Assembly (NCBI RefSeq): GCF_030035675.1
Contig: NC_084481.1
Span: 233,088,927-233,152,926, forward strand
Length of the DNA stretch: 64,000 nucleotides
Direction of reading: 5' to 3'
Source of the DNA: Rhineura floridana
Lineage: Eukaryota; Chordata; Lepidosauria; Squamata; Rhineuridae
A model generated the notes under the pieces. That model made no database searches, was not told the origin of the DNA, and saw only the letters and a list, made by a program, of their open reading frames with translations. Both the position numbers and the translations under genes were made by a program. Each line of letters opens with the position of its first letter. Within the stretch, counting starts at the first letter, position 1. Shown here one piece after another: positions 22,710 to 33,611 of this stretch.

Positions 22710-22850
22710 GGGAGTAGCAATAGCCCAGTGACAGAGCACCCGCTTTGCATGCCAGCGGTCTCTGGGCCAGGCTTTGGCATCTCCAAATAAAACTACCAGG
22801 TAGGAGGCAATGGGGAAGGGTTCTGGCGGAGACCAGGCTGGTCAGGCATG
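22710..22850 (+). mobile_element. tRNA-SINE (CR1-tailed family), partial
   Basis: Head phrase gcccagtgacagagcacc with ctttgcatgccagcgg, then ggcatctcc; the tail is degraded. Confidence 0.55.
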
Positions 22851-23084
22851 TGCCTAATAAAGGCAGCCATCAGCATCTGGGGATACTGGGGGACTGCTGA
22901 GTAGGTAGAGCTGGCTCCAGGATTTTTTGGGGGGTGTGTGTGTCTCAGGCATGGGTCTCCCTAACCTGAAAGAGGCAGGCCATCCTGATGGAGAATTTTC
23001 ATAGGCTTCATCTGATCTGGAAATGGTGGCCCCTGTGAGGGCGGCAAGAGTGGGTCGTATTGAGTGGGTGTACAAATAGACCGA

Positions 23085-23245
23085 TAAGTAGCGCTGTGCC
23101 AAAATCTGCCTGCCAGTTCAGTTTTCTTCCCCTGCAGAAGAGAGTTCCATCTTCCTCTTTCCCAGGGCTCTTGAGAATTTCAATGGGTGCCGGTTCTGAG
23201 CTTACCTTACCGCTGCAAGGTGGCCGGGGGGGGGGGGCAGTGGCA
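23085..23245. repeat. Unclassified dispersed repeat (family E)
   Basis: Phrases gagaatttcaatgggtg and gctgcaaggtggcc recur in the same order at 38.15-38.24 kb. Family unknown. Confidence 0.45.
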
Positions 23246-23271
23246 CTTACCCGACCTACACAGAACATAAC

Positions 23272-23447
23272 TTAAGAAGAGCCTGGCTGCTGGATCAGCC
23301 GAGCGGCCCCTCTAGTCCAGCATCCTGTTCACCCAGTGGCCAGCCAGATGCCCCAATGGGAAGCAGGCAGGACCTGAGCGCAAGAGCAATGTGCTCCCCT
23401 CCTGCCGTTTCCAGCAACTGGCTTTCAACAGTGGGGCTGGTGCTCAT
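23272..23447 (-). mobile_element. CR1 LINE 3' end
   Basis: Begins aagaagagcctggctgctg and contains ctagtccagcatcctgttc on the + strand. Confidence 0.85.
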
Positions 23448-23878
23448 TAGGTTGGCATGGTGCAAACACAGCAGCTGAGACAATCCGTCTCCTCCTGGGT
23501 TTTAGTTGAAGCTCAGGCACCTGGGAAGGTGCAGAGTGCAGATCACTGGCGAGAGGACTTGTACAAGGAAAGAAAAGGTCCCTCGCCAAAACCCCACGCA
23601 GCAAAGATCTTGCACCCACCACTAGGCATTTCACAGGAGATTTGAATGCTGCTTTTCATCATTCGTTGATGGAGAGTGGTTTTAACATTTTTTTCAGCTG
23701 ATAAGGCACTTCCGATGTTCCAAAGCTCTGGATGTGCAGCCGTAAATGCTCAGCCAGGCAAATTATGACTCGTAACAACGAAAGATAAGGGTGACACTTA
23801 AGAGCATTTTCATATGTGAGGCATAAATCGCCCGGGTGCCTTCCTCCTGCGATTTACTCCAGTGCCTAAGCGCTCTAT
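23448..23878. other. PTGER2 intron, no repeat recognised
   Basis: No exon or known repeat is recognised. Confidence 0.35.
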
Positions 23879-24127
23879 GCCTACGGCCATACTACCCTGA
23901 ACATGCCCGATCTCGTCTGATCTTGGAAGCTAAGCAGGGTCAGGCCTGGTTAGTACTTGGATGGGAGACCGCCTGGGAATACCGGGTGCCGTAGTCTTGG
24001 AGGAAGGCAATGGTAAACCACCTCTGAATACCTCTTACCATGAAAACCCTATGAATAGAGCCAAAAGATTCACAGGGTGGCCATAAGTCGTGATCGACTT
24101 GAAGGCACATAACAACAACAACAAAAA
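23879..24127 (+). mobile_element. 5S-Sauria SINE, full length
   Basis: The first 120 bp (23879-23998) look like a nearly complete 5S rRNA gene, starting gcctacggccatactaccct and including the internal Pol III control region (agctaagcagggt; cttggatgggagaccg). A Sauria tail follows, ending gtgatcgacttgaaggcac and acaacaacaac. The flanks share cgctcta (23871-23877 and 24128-24134). The well-kept 5S promoter and tail suggest a fairly young insertion. Confidence 0.95.
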
Positions 24128-24192
24128 CGCTCTACATGTGGAAGAGAAAGCAAGAGAGGCATTTATAATGCAAATGTGCGTTATGGACTGTG

Positions 24193-24471
24193 CAGGGGTG
24201 TAGGCGTCCAGGGTCTCAGTGAGAGGGGTCTTAGACTCCTCACTTTTTAAAGAGCCAGATCCCAACAGAGTCCCTATGTCTCCAGTGTCCTCTGAGCCAA
24301 TCAGCATGAAAAGGGAGTGTGTTAGCCACTGAGAAGAGTCTTCTACAGCAGTATTCACACCTGGCCAGATTATTCTATAATCGTAGAAAGTTGCACAATC
24401 TTAGGAGGGTGCGTGGCTGTGACTATTCTGAAGGGACCCTGCACTTCTGAATTTGCCGCTGCACTGCTGGG
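24193..24471 (-). mobile_element. MITE family D, second copy
   Basis: In reverse orientation to the 14.5-kb copy: starts caggggtgtaggcgtcc and ends gaatttgccgctgcactgctg. It shares ccaatcagcatgaaaa and agaagagtcttct. The flanking 8-mers match only partly. Confidence 0.65.
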
Positions 24472-24782
24472 CCCATGTAACTTTTGCATTCCCATTACAA
24501 CCCCTGTTGAAACAATGGTGGCGAAAATGCTGGGCACAGTGCTGAGTGTCTGTGAGAAGTCCGAGCCAGTCCTCACAGGTTAGGAGAAAGGATGGGATTC
24601 TGGGATGGAGACCAGAAGTCCTTGGGATCAGGCTTCATTTGATCTAACTTAAATCATTGGAAAGCACACGAGGACATGGCCAGAAGCGAAGGCAAATCTG
24701 GGTGGTGCTTTATTTCTAAAATGAGAAGGGTCACGACACCAGTCTGAAACCCCCATGGGTGTGGGGAGAGATGCTGGGTAGC
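24472..24782. other. PTGER2 intron, no repeat recognised
   Basis: No exon or known repeat is recognised. Confidence 0.35.
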
Positions 24783-24836
24783 TGAGGGCCATAGCTTTAG
24801 GGGTAGAGCACATTCTTTGCATGCAGAAAGTCCCAA
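24783..24836 (+). mobile_element. tRNA-SINE head fragment
   Basis: ggtagagcacattctttgc and atgcagaaagtcc are the head of the CR1-tailed tRNA-SINE; it is cut off by the next repeat. Confidence 0.5.
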
Positions 24837-24837
24837 A

Positions 24838-24932
24838 TCAGAATGAATGCTCATTAAATAGCCAACAACGTCTGATCTCCCTGCAAACAAACAGGGATGA
24901 ATGCTCAATCAGCAGGTAGTCTGGAAGCACCC
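24838..24932. repeat. Unclassified dispersed repeat (family F), fragment
   Basis: cattaaatagccaacaac and aacagggatgaatgctcaa recur in inverted order at 26.44-26.51 kb. Confidence 0.45.
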
Positions 24933-24935
24933 TTG

Positions 24936-25050
24936 TCGGACTACAATTCTTAAAATTCCCTGATCGCTGGCCATCCTGGTTGGGGCTATGGGGAGGGGTT
25001 GGTGGGAGTCCCAGCAACAGCTGTAGGGCCACCGATTCCCCATTCCTCAG
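24936..25050. mobile_element. hAT MITE family A, diverged
   Basis: ggactacaattcttaaaatt and ggtgggagtcccagcaaca are degraded family-A arms; the ends are poorly kept. Confidence 0.5.
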
Positions 25051-25179
25051 TTAAAGAGACTTCAGTTACGAGGTGATGGGAACAGTCTCCTTTTCTGCAT
25101 GATCCAAGTACCTAAAAGAGCACCGCCCCCAATATCAACCACCGCTGGTCCTATGATTGGCAAGGGAGGCCCTGTTGGT

Positions 25180-25557
25180 GACGGTGCCGCTTCTGGATGC
25201 TGCGCAGTGGCGCTGAGCCGTGGCAGGGTCTTCTCGGTGGCTGTTCCCCATTTATGGAATGTCATCCCTGGTGAGTTGCATCTGTCTCCTTCATTATTGA
25301 CATTCAGGAGGAGCTTTCAAACATTCCTACGTGCCCAGGCCTTTGATGGCTTGAACGTGATGCTCCGGGCAAACTTGAAATTATTAACTGTGAGGGTGTG
25401 AGTGAGGATGTGAGTGTTTTTCGTTCTTCTTAATGTTTTGCAATGTTTTTAGCCATTATTTTAATTTGTACTGATTCTGCGGCTTCGTTATTTGCTGCTG
25501 TGGGTTCAGTTAAGAGGAAAGGTGGAAGAGAAATTGAATAAATGATAATAATGCTAA
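25180..25557 (+). mobile_element. L2-like LINE, 3' part
   Basis: The translation includes F-S-V-A-V-P-H-L-W-N-V-I-P and a downstream F-R-R-S-F-Q-T-F-L, the end of the L2 ORF. It finishes in gtggaagagaaattgaataaa. Confidence 0.65.
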
Positions 25558-26140
25558 GCTAGACAGACCATTGGCCTGATTCTGCACACGGCAGCTTCAG
25601 ATGAATTGGAATGCAGAAATGAAGGGCAGGGAAAGGGTTCAGTGCCTCCTATCATCCACCTCATCTACTGTATATATCCCTGATCAACACCCCAGCAACA
25701 GAAGCAACTTTTCCTGCTCTAAAAGGATTGCTGAGCAATCAGCACACTTGTCTGCATAATGTTAGTCCCACCTTCTGGCCACTTTCCAGGCTTTCAGGGC
25801 ATAAAAAAAAATCCTTTAAAAATGCAATAAAATGTAAAACATTTAAATGGCTTTCTGTTTATACGTGTTCAGGTTTACTGCACGACATGATTGAGCCAGT
25901 CATATAAACAAGCTTGAGATCCCAAGGATCTGGCTGCGATATAAGCACAGCAGCGCTGCACTCAAATTAGCCACAGACTTTGTAGAACATTTGAAAACCA
26001 CACTTAGAAAAGCCGGCACGCTGAGTCAACACACACAACTAAGGCAAACATCCTTTCCATCGCTGGAGTGTCGTCATACTTTTACTGAGGTGCGCATCAC
26101 AGCCCTTATAACATGTGTATATATTCCGTGTGTCTAGGAC
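25558..26140. other. PTGER2 intron, no repeat recognised
   Basis: AT-rich. A tRNA-SINE tail remnant (gaccattggcctgattctgc) lies at about 25567; otherwise nothing. Confidence 0.35.
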
Positions 26141-26141
26141 T

Positions 26142-26226
26142 CCAACCTTGGCCACGCTGGTGCCCTCCAGATGGGAGTTGTAATCCACAACATATGGAGG
26201 GCAACACATGGTGGCCAGGGCTATAG
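26142..26226. mobile_element. hAT MITE family A, shortened
   Basis: Outer arms ctggtgccctccagatgg and catatggagggcaacaca surround a short core. Confidence 0.55.
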
Positions 26227-26424
26227 CAGATGTACCTGTTGGGGTGTGCGTGTGCACTGGACCGACCACTTTGAAAAGGGTTCAGTAGATCCAGAGAGGA
26301 GAGGTCTCTTCCAATAGCTCATTGCTCACAGGCCGTCTCCTTTAGAGTTCCCGTCGAAGGGGTTCAAATGAGAGGAGAGATGTGTTCCCTCCACCTGTTT
26401 GTGGACATCTGGGTCCCCTCTTAG

Positions 26425-27245
26425 GCCAATTCCAGAGGGCCTGTTTGTTGAGCATTCATCCTGATTTGTTTGCAAGGAGCTTAGATGGTGTTGGCTATTT
26501 AATGAACATTCCTTGTTTGCAGGGAGATTAGGGCCCACCCATATCAAACTGCAATATCCATGTTTTCCATATTCGGTTGGTGGCCTCCAGATCCATTCAT
26601 GTCCCGTTTCTGGTTGGATTATTGTGAAAACCTGATTATCAAGCATCCACACGTGTGGGCATGGGCTGCTGCCCTAAGTCCGCCCCTTTTCCACGATTGG
26701 TCCATAACGGTTGTCTGCTTTCTGTGCGCTTTTTTGGGAGAGCACAGAAATGTGTATTCTTTTTTTTTTAATTCCCACGCATGTGCAGGTTTGTGGATGT
26801 GCTGTTGGGTGGGAAGGAGACAGGGAGCTTGGCATATGATGGAGAAACACCCATGGACTCTGCCTATTGCAGGAAAGTCCGTGGCATTGCATCCAAGCGC
26901 AGAAATATTTATGCGATTGATTATCGGTTTAGGAAAGCATATCGGCTTTTCGGTGGTGTTCCTAATGCAGATTTGTGAACGTGGAAATCCGTACTAGCTT
27001 GCACCGTCATATGGACGATGGTGAATTAATGAGGACACAAAGAGATACACTGCAGATTATACAGTTGTATGGACTAACGGCCCTGAGACGACGCTGCTCT
27101 CCCACACTTCCCTGTCGCTTTCCTTTATCGTAAAAATTCTGATCTTTTGGGGATGCGAGTTTGTTGCTCAAGACCTCCCAGTCAGCTTCAACGGCACAAC
27201 CTGAATTTGCTGGTATGTGATTAAATCCCGCCTGAAGAGAGTGAC
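26425..27245. repeat. Unclassified dispersed repeat (family F), longer copy
   Basis: 26425-26540 matches the 24.84-kb fragment in inverted order. The continuation to about 27.24 kb is assigned only tentatively. No coding domain or terminal repeats are clear. Confidence 0.35.
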
Positions 27246-27392
27246 CGTAACACTTAGAAATACTTAGAAAGAGGATGCCCTTTGAAAGTCCACCCATTTG
27301 TATGTGCATTCATTTCAGTCCAGAAGGGCACTTCTTGAGTTGTCTTTTTTCTTTGGTGGACCTTCAAGGTCCTCCTCCTGTCTCCAAAGAGG

Positions 27393-27570
27393 ACGGGCCG
27401 TAGCTCACTTGGAAGAGCATCTGCCATGGGTGCAGAAGGTTGCAGGTTCAATCCCTGGCATCTCTAGGTGATTGGCCCCCTGGAGAGCTGCTGCCGGTCG
27501 GTGTACACAGTACTGAGCTAGATGGACCGGTGGGTCTGATTCAGCACCAGGCAACTTCCTATGTAGCTAA
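27393..27570 (+). mobile_element. tRNA-SINE with CR1-like tail, near full length
   Basis: Head gggccgtagctcacttgg, B box caggttcaatccctgg, tail ctgagctagatggaccgg and ggcaacttcctatgt. Confidence 0.8.
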
Positions 27571-27919
27571 GGTGATGTGCAAGGGGGGGGGGGAGAGTTC
27601 CTGTGCAGTCTCCCACTCGTGCAGTGACCAGACCAGCTTTGCTTCAGCAAGTGGCTTGCATTGTGTGTTTACAGATTATTCCATGAATTATTTGGCATCA
27701 CTCTTTGGCATTTCCTTTATTTTGTTTTCATTTTGGAAGGATTGCCTCTCCCTCCTCCCCACCCTGTTCCAGTTATTTGGTCCAGCTGATCATTCTGCAG
27801 TTCGTTGTTTGTTTCTTAGTTCTGTTTATCCATTTTTGCTCATATTACAATTCAGGCCAAGGAACACCTTGCATCAAGGGGCAGGGAACCTGCAAGACCC
27901 TCCAGATGTTATTTATTGT

Positions 27920-28042
27920 TGTTGATTAATTAAATAAATTTATATCCCACCCTTCCTCCCAGTAGGAGCCCAGGGGGGCAAACAAAAACAGTAAAAACAC
28001 TCTAAAACGTCATAAAAATAGACTTTAAAATATATATGTTCC
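27920..28042 (-). mobile_element. L2-like LINE 3' end
   Basis: The + strand reads tatcccacccttcctcccag, then caaacaaaaacagtaaaaac, the reverse of the common LINE tail. Confidence 0.55.
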
Positions 28043-28884
28043 TTTGCCCTGACAGCAGGTCAAAAGGATGAAACAGTGAAATTTGAAAATGGAGGAAGTT
28101 CCCAGCTCATTCTTCTTGCTTCTCATGGATGCCGATGGAGTCATTGCCAGCTGATGGGTCTTTTTTTCTAATATTGATATCATGCTGGGGTGTGCATCCT
28201 CAAATATAGTAGTATTATTATTAGTAGTAGTAGTAGTCACTTGTTACCCAGAGGTCTCCAAGCAACTTTCAGCATTGCTAAAAACTAAAGGCAAAGAAAA
28301 GGGATAACTTTGCTCTGTAATTAATTATTACTACTTATTATGGCTACTACAGCCTTTTCTTATTTCAGATAAACAAAATTTTGAATCGTTTGCCTCCATT
28401 GTTGCTTTCCCAATATTTTTTAATTGAGCTTTACAATTCCATTATGAAACAAATGAGTACCAACATTTTAAGGACTCTCTCGCTCTCTCCGGTCCCATCC
28501 TGAAGTTTCTATTATGACAGGATAGTGGCATTTAGTTGTTGCTTCCAATATTTAGCTCTGAGTCGTAAGAGCGTTTAAACATCTCCAGCTCTGCACCTCA
28601 TTTACTTTTTCTCATCCGGCTTAGTCAGAGCCTGAAAAGGAACAGCTGCTGAAACGGTGACCAATGGCTGGGAACGGAACGTCACACTTGACCCCTTTTG
28701 GGGGGGGGGAGGTGGAGTGCCTGGGACCATTTTGTTCATGGGCGTCCGCAATAATTTTTCTGGCAGGAGGAGGCAAATTTTTCTGCAGGAGGCAACGTAA
28801 AACACTGAAAGGGGAAGCAGGATAATTTCTCACCGAAAATCAGAACAGTGTCTAAGGTTATCCATTGCTGAAAGGGATCAGTGC
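28043..28884. other. PTGER2 intron, repeat-poor
   Basis: Contains a short (TAG)n run at about 28.22 kb and an AT-rich repeat-free island at 28.26-28.62 kb. No exon seen. Confidence 0.4.
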
Positions 28885-29045
28885 GCTGTTGGAGGGAGTG
28901 TGTTTCTGAATGCCAGTTGCTGGAACCTGCAAAAGGGGGGAGTGCTCTGGTGCTCAGGTCCTGCTTGCAGGCCTCCCATTGGGACCTCTGGTTGAGAGCA
29001 GGATGGGCCACTGGCCTGACTGACCAGGCTCTTCCCATGTGTATG
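28885..29045 (+). mobile_element. CR1 LINE 3' end
   Basis: Contains tgaatgccagttgctgg and ggatgggccactggcctg; partly deleted. Confidence 0.75.
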
Positions 29046-29089
29046 GAAAGCCCACAAGTGGGACCTGAGGCATACCTCTGCCGGTGGAG

Positions 29090-29285
29090 GGGGGAAGGCA
29101 GTCGTTCAGTGGTAGGACATGTGCTTGTCATGCAAAGGGTTCCAGGTTCAATTTCCAGGGCACCTCCAGATTGGACTGACAGAGATTCCCTGCCTGAAAC
29201 CCTGTAGAGCTGCTGCCAGCCAGTGTAGACAGTATTGAGATAGATGGACCAATGGTCTGACTCTGTATAAAGTGGGTTTTCTTGT
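29090..29285 (+). mobile_element. tRNA-SINE with CR1-like tail
   Basis: Head gtcgttcagtggtaggac, B box ccaggttcaatttcc, tail gatagatggaccaatggtc. Confidence 0.75.
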
Positions 29286-29351
29286 TGTTCCTCTGTTTAG
29301 CAAACATGGCACCAGGTTGGGGAAATCTGGTTCAGCAGCACATCATACCAA

Positions 29352-29760
29352 TGTCATTATTATTTTATTTATTTATTTATTTAAAATATTTCTATCCTGC
29401 CCTTCTAATCTATAATAGGGCACTCAGGGCGGCTTACAATAAAATCGAACACATACATAATAAAATTGTACGCAATAAAGATAACAAAAAACATTAAAAT
29501 AAATTAAAATACATACAATGCAATTAAAATACATAAAATTACACAGACATACACACATATATGCATGTATAGGAAGTGGTACTGAAGGGACTACTGAGGT
29601 AAAAAATGTAACATAGAAGGCATAAAATCAGTGTCGGGCTCTACCTTCAGTCCCTCCCAAAGGCTCTCTGGAACAAGATCGTTTTCAGAAGTCTCCAGAA
29701 AACCAACAGGGAGGGAGCAGAGCAGGCTTCTTGGGGTAGGTGAAGACCCCAAGACAACTT
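29352..29760 (-). mobile_element. L2-like LINE 3' end
   Basis: On the + strand a tttatttatttattta tail is followed by atcctgcccttctaatc and agggcggcttacaataaaa, then by degraded ORF-end sequence to about 29.76 kb. Confidence 0.6.
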
Positions 29761-30293
29761 CTCTTGATATTCTTGCCTTTTGAGGAGTCGGTTGAAAGAA
29801 CAGAAAAGGGGGAAAGCTCAGTAAAGAGAGGGTGGGCAGGAGGAGGGGGAAAAAGGAGGCTGATGTAGCCAAGCAGGCAAGAGCAGAGACACAAATTTAC
29901 CTCGGAATGTGAGCCAGACCCTCAGCAATTTCCTGTGCTCTGCTCCAACCTTATAAAGAACCTTTTTGCCGCAATCCAATTAAGTCAACACAATTTGAAT
30001 AATTAGAAACGTTTCCTGCATTAAGAGCCTCACATCATCCTTTGCAGCTTTTTGCATCCTGGCTCTGTAGATGCTTGAGATTCAAAAGCAGATCTGGACA
30101 TGTTTCCTCTCTTGATGGTTATCTCTGGATGTGTTCAGAGTTCTCTACCCTGTGCAAGTTAAGACAGTTGTCTCTAGGGAAATGATCCGGAAAGTATGTG
30201 TGCATGCGTGCGTACGCACACTGTTCTTATCACCTTGCTTTCCATCCTTCAAGCGGAGGAAGGAAGTGGTGAGAAGAGAATCTACCTCATTTT
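29761..30293. other. PTGER2 intron, repeat-poor
   Basis: No exon or repeat. The 29.93-30.12 kb part is an AT-balanced island that could be a conserved noncoding element. Confidence 0.35.
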
Positions 30294-30375
30294 GTGCCCT
30301 CCAGCGGTTTTGGACTACAACTCCCAACAGCACCAGGCTGGCAAAGGCTGATCTATGCCCAGAGCCAGTTCATGA
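30294..30375. mobile_element. hAT MITE family A, half element
   Basis: gtgccctccagcggttttgg, then actacaactcccaacagc; the right half is missing. Confidence 0.6.
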
Positions 30376-31384
30376 CTGAGGCTGTATATACACTACGGAT
30401 AGGAGAAAATATCCACTAAATTGGACTGAGTACCGGATTCCAACTGAATTCGACAATCCTCTATCTTTTCAGACCAGCACCAATTTCTTCTGGCAGGCTG
30501 TAATTGACATGGATTTTGCAGCTGTAGCTGCAATTGGCAAGAATATTTCTTTTAATTTCCCCCCTATTTTAAGTAATTATCTTCGTAATCAAAGCTGCTG
30601 CATCCATAACTGTAGATGTGATAACGATCGCCATTTATCCATTATATATTGGGGGGAAATTGCGTAATCACCATTCAATGCAAAACATATTGGCTGCCTG
30701 TCCTGCTCTAGACTATACAAGTTCCCAATGTCAAATCATCCTGCAATTTTGTGTTTTAAAAACAAGCCAGCTCAGAGCATTTTGAATCTCCATCCTCTTG
30801 TGTGGGAAACATTACAATGATGAGACTGATCCGCGCTACCTGCCCTGCCTCGCTTTTTTTCATTCTCCTGCTATTACACTGTGATTGTAGACAGTACACC
30901 AGCCATACTTGGACAGGATTGTCCAGGGGGGGCCCCCCAGGCTTTTTAATCTATACTGCTGATGTGTGTGTGTGTGTAATAGCGAATAGTGAAAGTGAAG
31001 GGAATCATTAAGCAGCACATCAGTTCCCCAAGGCAAGAGACAGACTCAAAGGCGATTAATCTGCCTCATTGATATGTAAATGGGGGGAAATCCCACATGG
31101 AACACTGTGATCATTCACATAAGCTTTGACCCTAAAGATTATGTGATTTTTTTCCACCACCAAAAGAACCCACTGGAACAGTGATCGTTTACATAAGTAT
31201 TTACATTAACAATTACACAATTTTTTCCCGTCAACAAAAAACCCTCTGCAGATTGAATCACCCAAAAACACACACAGTAGATCGAATCAGCAAGTACCAG
31301 AGCAAGTAGGAAGGAAAAAAATGGTGGATCAGGTTCAAACAATGGACTGTTGGAATATAAGCGGATCGGAACTAGGCAATGAAC
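30376..31384. other. PTGER2 intron, repeat-poor island
   Basis: About 1 kb with no recognised repeat apart from a short GT run near 30.97 kb. The 30.40-30.80 kb part contains several TAATT-type motifs. No splice-flanked frame is visible. Confidence 0.4.
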
Positions 31385-31387
31385 CCT

Positions 31388-31572
31388 TAGTATACACCAT
31401 ACATATAAAGCACATATGACTTCCCCCAAAGAATCCAGGGAACTGGAGTTTGTCCAGGGTGCTGGTAATTGTAGTTCTGTGGGGATAAACTACAGCTCCC
31501 AGTATTTTGGAGGGGAAGCTATGTGCTTTCAAATGTGCTTTAAATGTATGGTGTGGATACGGCCAAGGCTGC
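31388..31572. mobile_element. MITE family G
   Basis: Inverted halves: cttcccccaaagaatcc / aattgtagttctgtgggg / tgctttaaatgtatggtgtg, with ggctgcatacaca-type ends. Confidence 0.65.
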
Positions 31573-32014
31573 ATACACAGACGACATTTAAAGCACATTT
31601 CCCACCCTTGTTGTTGTTGTTATGTGCCTCCAAGTCAATTACAACTTCTGGCGACCCTATGAATCAGCGACCTCCAATAGCATCTGTCGTGAACCACCCA
31701 GTTCAGATCTTGTAATTTCAGGTCTTTGGCTTCCTTGATGGAATCAATCCATCTCTTGTTTGGCCTTCCTCTTTTTCTACTCCCTGCTGTTTTTCCCAGC
31801 ATTATGGTCTTTTCGAGTGAATTGTGTCTTCTTATGATGTGTCCGAAGTATGATAACCTCAGTTTCATTGTTTTAGCTTCTAGTGACAGTTCTGGTTTAA
31901 CTGTAGTTTGCCCCTCACAGAGCTACAGTCCCCAGCACGCTTAACAAACTACAGTCCCCAGGATTCTTTGGGAGGAGGGAAGAATGTGCTTTAAATGTAT
32001 AGCGTGTACGACTA
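31566..32014. mobile_element. MITE family G, second copy, split by Bov-B
   Basis: The left end is ggctgcatacacagacgac (31568). The right half resumes at about 31905 (gtttgcccctcacagagc) and ends aatgtatagcgtgtacg. A minus-strand Bov-B 3' end fills the gap. Confidence 0.65.
31608..31902 (-). mobile_element. RTE/Bov-B 3' end inserted in MITE family G
   Basis: The + strand starts ttgttgttgttatgtgcctc. The minus-strand translation gives L-R-L-S-Y-F-G-H-I-I-R-R and G-R-P-N-K-R-W, the C-terminal part of Bov-B ORF2. Confidence 0.85.
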
Positions 32015-32016
32015 GA

Positions 32017-32127
32017 TCACCCATCAGCCCAGCATCAAATGGCTGCCCTGGCTAGGGCTGATGGGAGTTATAGTCCAAAACATCTGGAGGGCACTAGGCA
32101 GGGAAAGGCTGATCTATGCCCAGAGCT
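32017..32127. mobile_element. hAT MITE family A
   Basis: Right arm ctgatgggagttatagtcc and aaaacatctggagggcac; left arm partly missing. Confidence 0.7.
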
Positions 32128-32585
32128 GGTTTCATGCAGACACATTATGCCTGGATTTCTCCTTCTTTTTTTTAAAGCAATGATCTTTTTTTACTTCTTA
32201 TGACATCATTTATACCACAAACCTTTACAGAAAAATGAGGGCAGGGGAAGAGAGGGAGAGATTAATTGAATCTGTTCTCTTTTCCCAATTCAAATGTTCT
32301 AATATTCTTTACACCTTATTTAATCCCGCTTTTATTGTGGCTGTTTTGTTTTTTCCCTTAGAAGTAATAACTCTGGAAGGACTAATAACCAACTCCCCTT
32401 GTGTTGTTGGTACAGAGCCCCCAGTTTTACTATTAGTAGTAAAAGCTGTGCTAGAGAACAATGAGGGCTAGTGGCATGATAACTTTTCACCACCAGAGTA
32501 TTTGTACTACATGGGGAGCAGTAACAATGCTTAGGGCATGGCCCATTCCCACTCCCAAGAGCTATCCTATAAGGTCCTTGTCCTT
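32128..32585. other. PTGER2 intron, no repeat recognised
   Basis: AT-rich, nothing recognised. Confidence 0.35.
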
Positions 32586-32587
32586 CA

Positions 32588-32702
32588 ACCTTGGGTCCCC
32601 AGATGGTGTCGGACTCCATCTTCCATCAACCTCAGCCAGCTTAGCCAGTGGCCAAGGATGATGGGAGTTGTAGTCCAACAACATCTGAGGACCCAATGTT
32701 AC
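32588..32702. mobile_element. hAT MITE family A
   Basis: Arms cttgggtccccagatgg and gatgggagttgtagtccaac with paired outer ends. Confidence 0.7.
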
Positions 32703-33154
32703 AGGTTGTTCAATACTTTCTTCCTGCCCCTCCTCCATTTTGCCAGCCCTCAACTACACATTGTGTTAGGTGTACCACAACACACCCAGCATTTATGGGG
32801 GAGTGGGAGGCCTGTCATCACCCCACTCCCTTAGAGAACCCAGCAGTCCTCTCTCATCCCCAGTATGTAGGATCTGTCTCTGAGTAGTCTCTCCACAGGC
32901 ATACCGGGCAATCGTTGGACATTTTTATATATTAAGCGGTATAGAAATAGTCTAAACAAACAAACAAGGGATCATTAAGGGACTCTTTCAACAGGCCTCC
33001 CATTTAGCATCACGGTCAGGATGCTGCAATGCGCTCAATCAGCAGAATGCACCATTGCGCTCCGGGCTGGAAAAACAGGAGGAAAAAGAACCTTTTGAAA
33101 TAAAAAGTCCCATGGAGCTCAAGGAGATGGAGCATACCCAATTATTTGTAGAAC
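32703..33154. other. PTGER2 intron, no repeat recognised
   Basis: Nothing recognised apart from a possible LINE tail near 32.92-32.97 kb. Confidence 0.35.
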
Positions 33155-33275
33155 TTTATTTATTTATTACATTTCCATCCCGCCCTTCCTCCCAATAGGA
33201 GCCCAGGGCAGCAAACAAGAACACTAAAAACAATCTGAAACAGACCTAGAAATATATTAAAACAAAACGCCTTCC
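33155..33275 (-). mobile_element. L2-like LINE 3' end
   Basis: atcccgcccttcctcccaat on the + strand, then gcaaacaagaacactaaaa. Confidence 0.55.
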
Positions 33276-33408
33276 TTTCCTTTCTACTTTTGCCCTCTCA
33301 GGGATCCTTACAACAGCAAGGCTTAACATAACCCATTCTGGCTGGGGCCGTTGTAGTCCAAAACCTCTGGAGGGTGCCAGGCTGTAACTAACGCACTTTT
33401 GCTCCATT

Positions 33409-33464
33409 TTCTCTCTCTCTCTCCCTCTCTCTCCCTCTCCCTCCCTCCCTCCCTCCCTCCCTCC

Positions 33465-33521
<57 letters not shown>
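33409..33521. repeat. Compound (CT)n/(CTCC)n/(CA)n microsatellite
   Basis: About 90 bases of pure pyrimidine on the + strand pass into (CA)n. It lies 420 bp upstream of PTGER2 exon 2. Confidence 0.95.
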
Positions 33522-33523
<2 letters not shown>

Positions 33524-33611
33524 CAGAAGTGGGCTATGACTTCAGACCTTGCTTCTGCCATGAACTAATCAGGTGGCCTTAAGCACACCGCTCACTCAGC
33601 TTTGTAAGGAC

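Noticed and set aside
23879-23998. A genuine 5S rRNA gene
   Set aside because: It runs straight into a Bov-B-type SINE tail with flanking duplications, and no T-run terminator follows; a truncated sibling at 18945 has the same structure.
27393-27460. tRNA genes at the SINE heads (also 3.1, 3.63, 29.1 and 62.55 kb)
   Set aside because: A and B boxes are visible, but the sequences are followed by SINE bodies, and cloverleaf arms are degraded.
31139-31429. Hydrophobic minus-strand frame as a membrane protein gene
   Set aside because: It overlaps a MITE and AT-rich intron DNA, and has no promoter, splice or homology support.
33246-33520. Arg/Glu-rich peptides on the minus strand
   Set aside because: They are translations of the (GA)n/(TG)n microsatellite.
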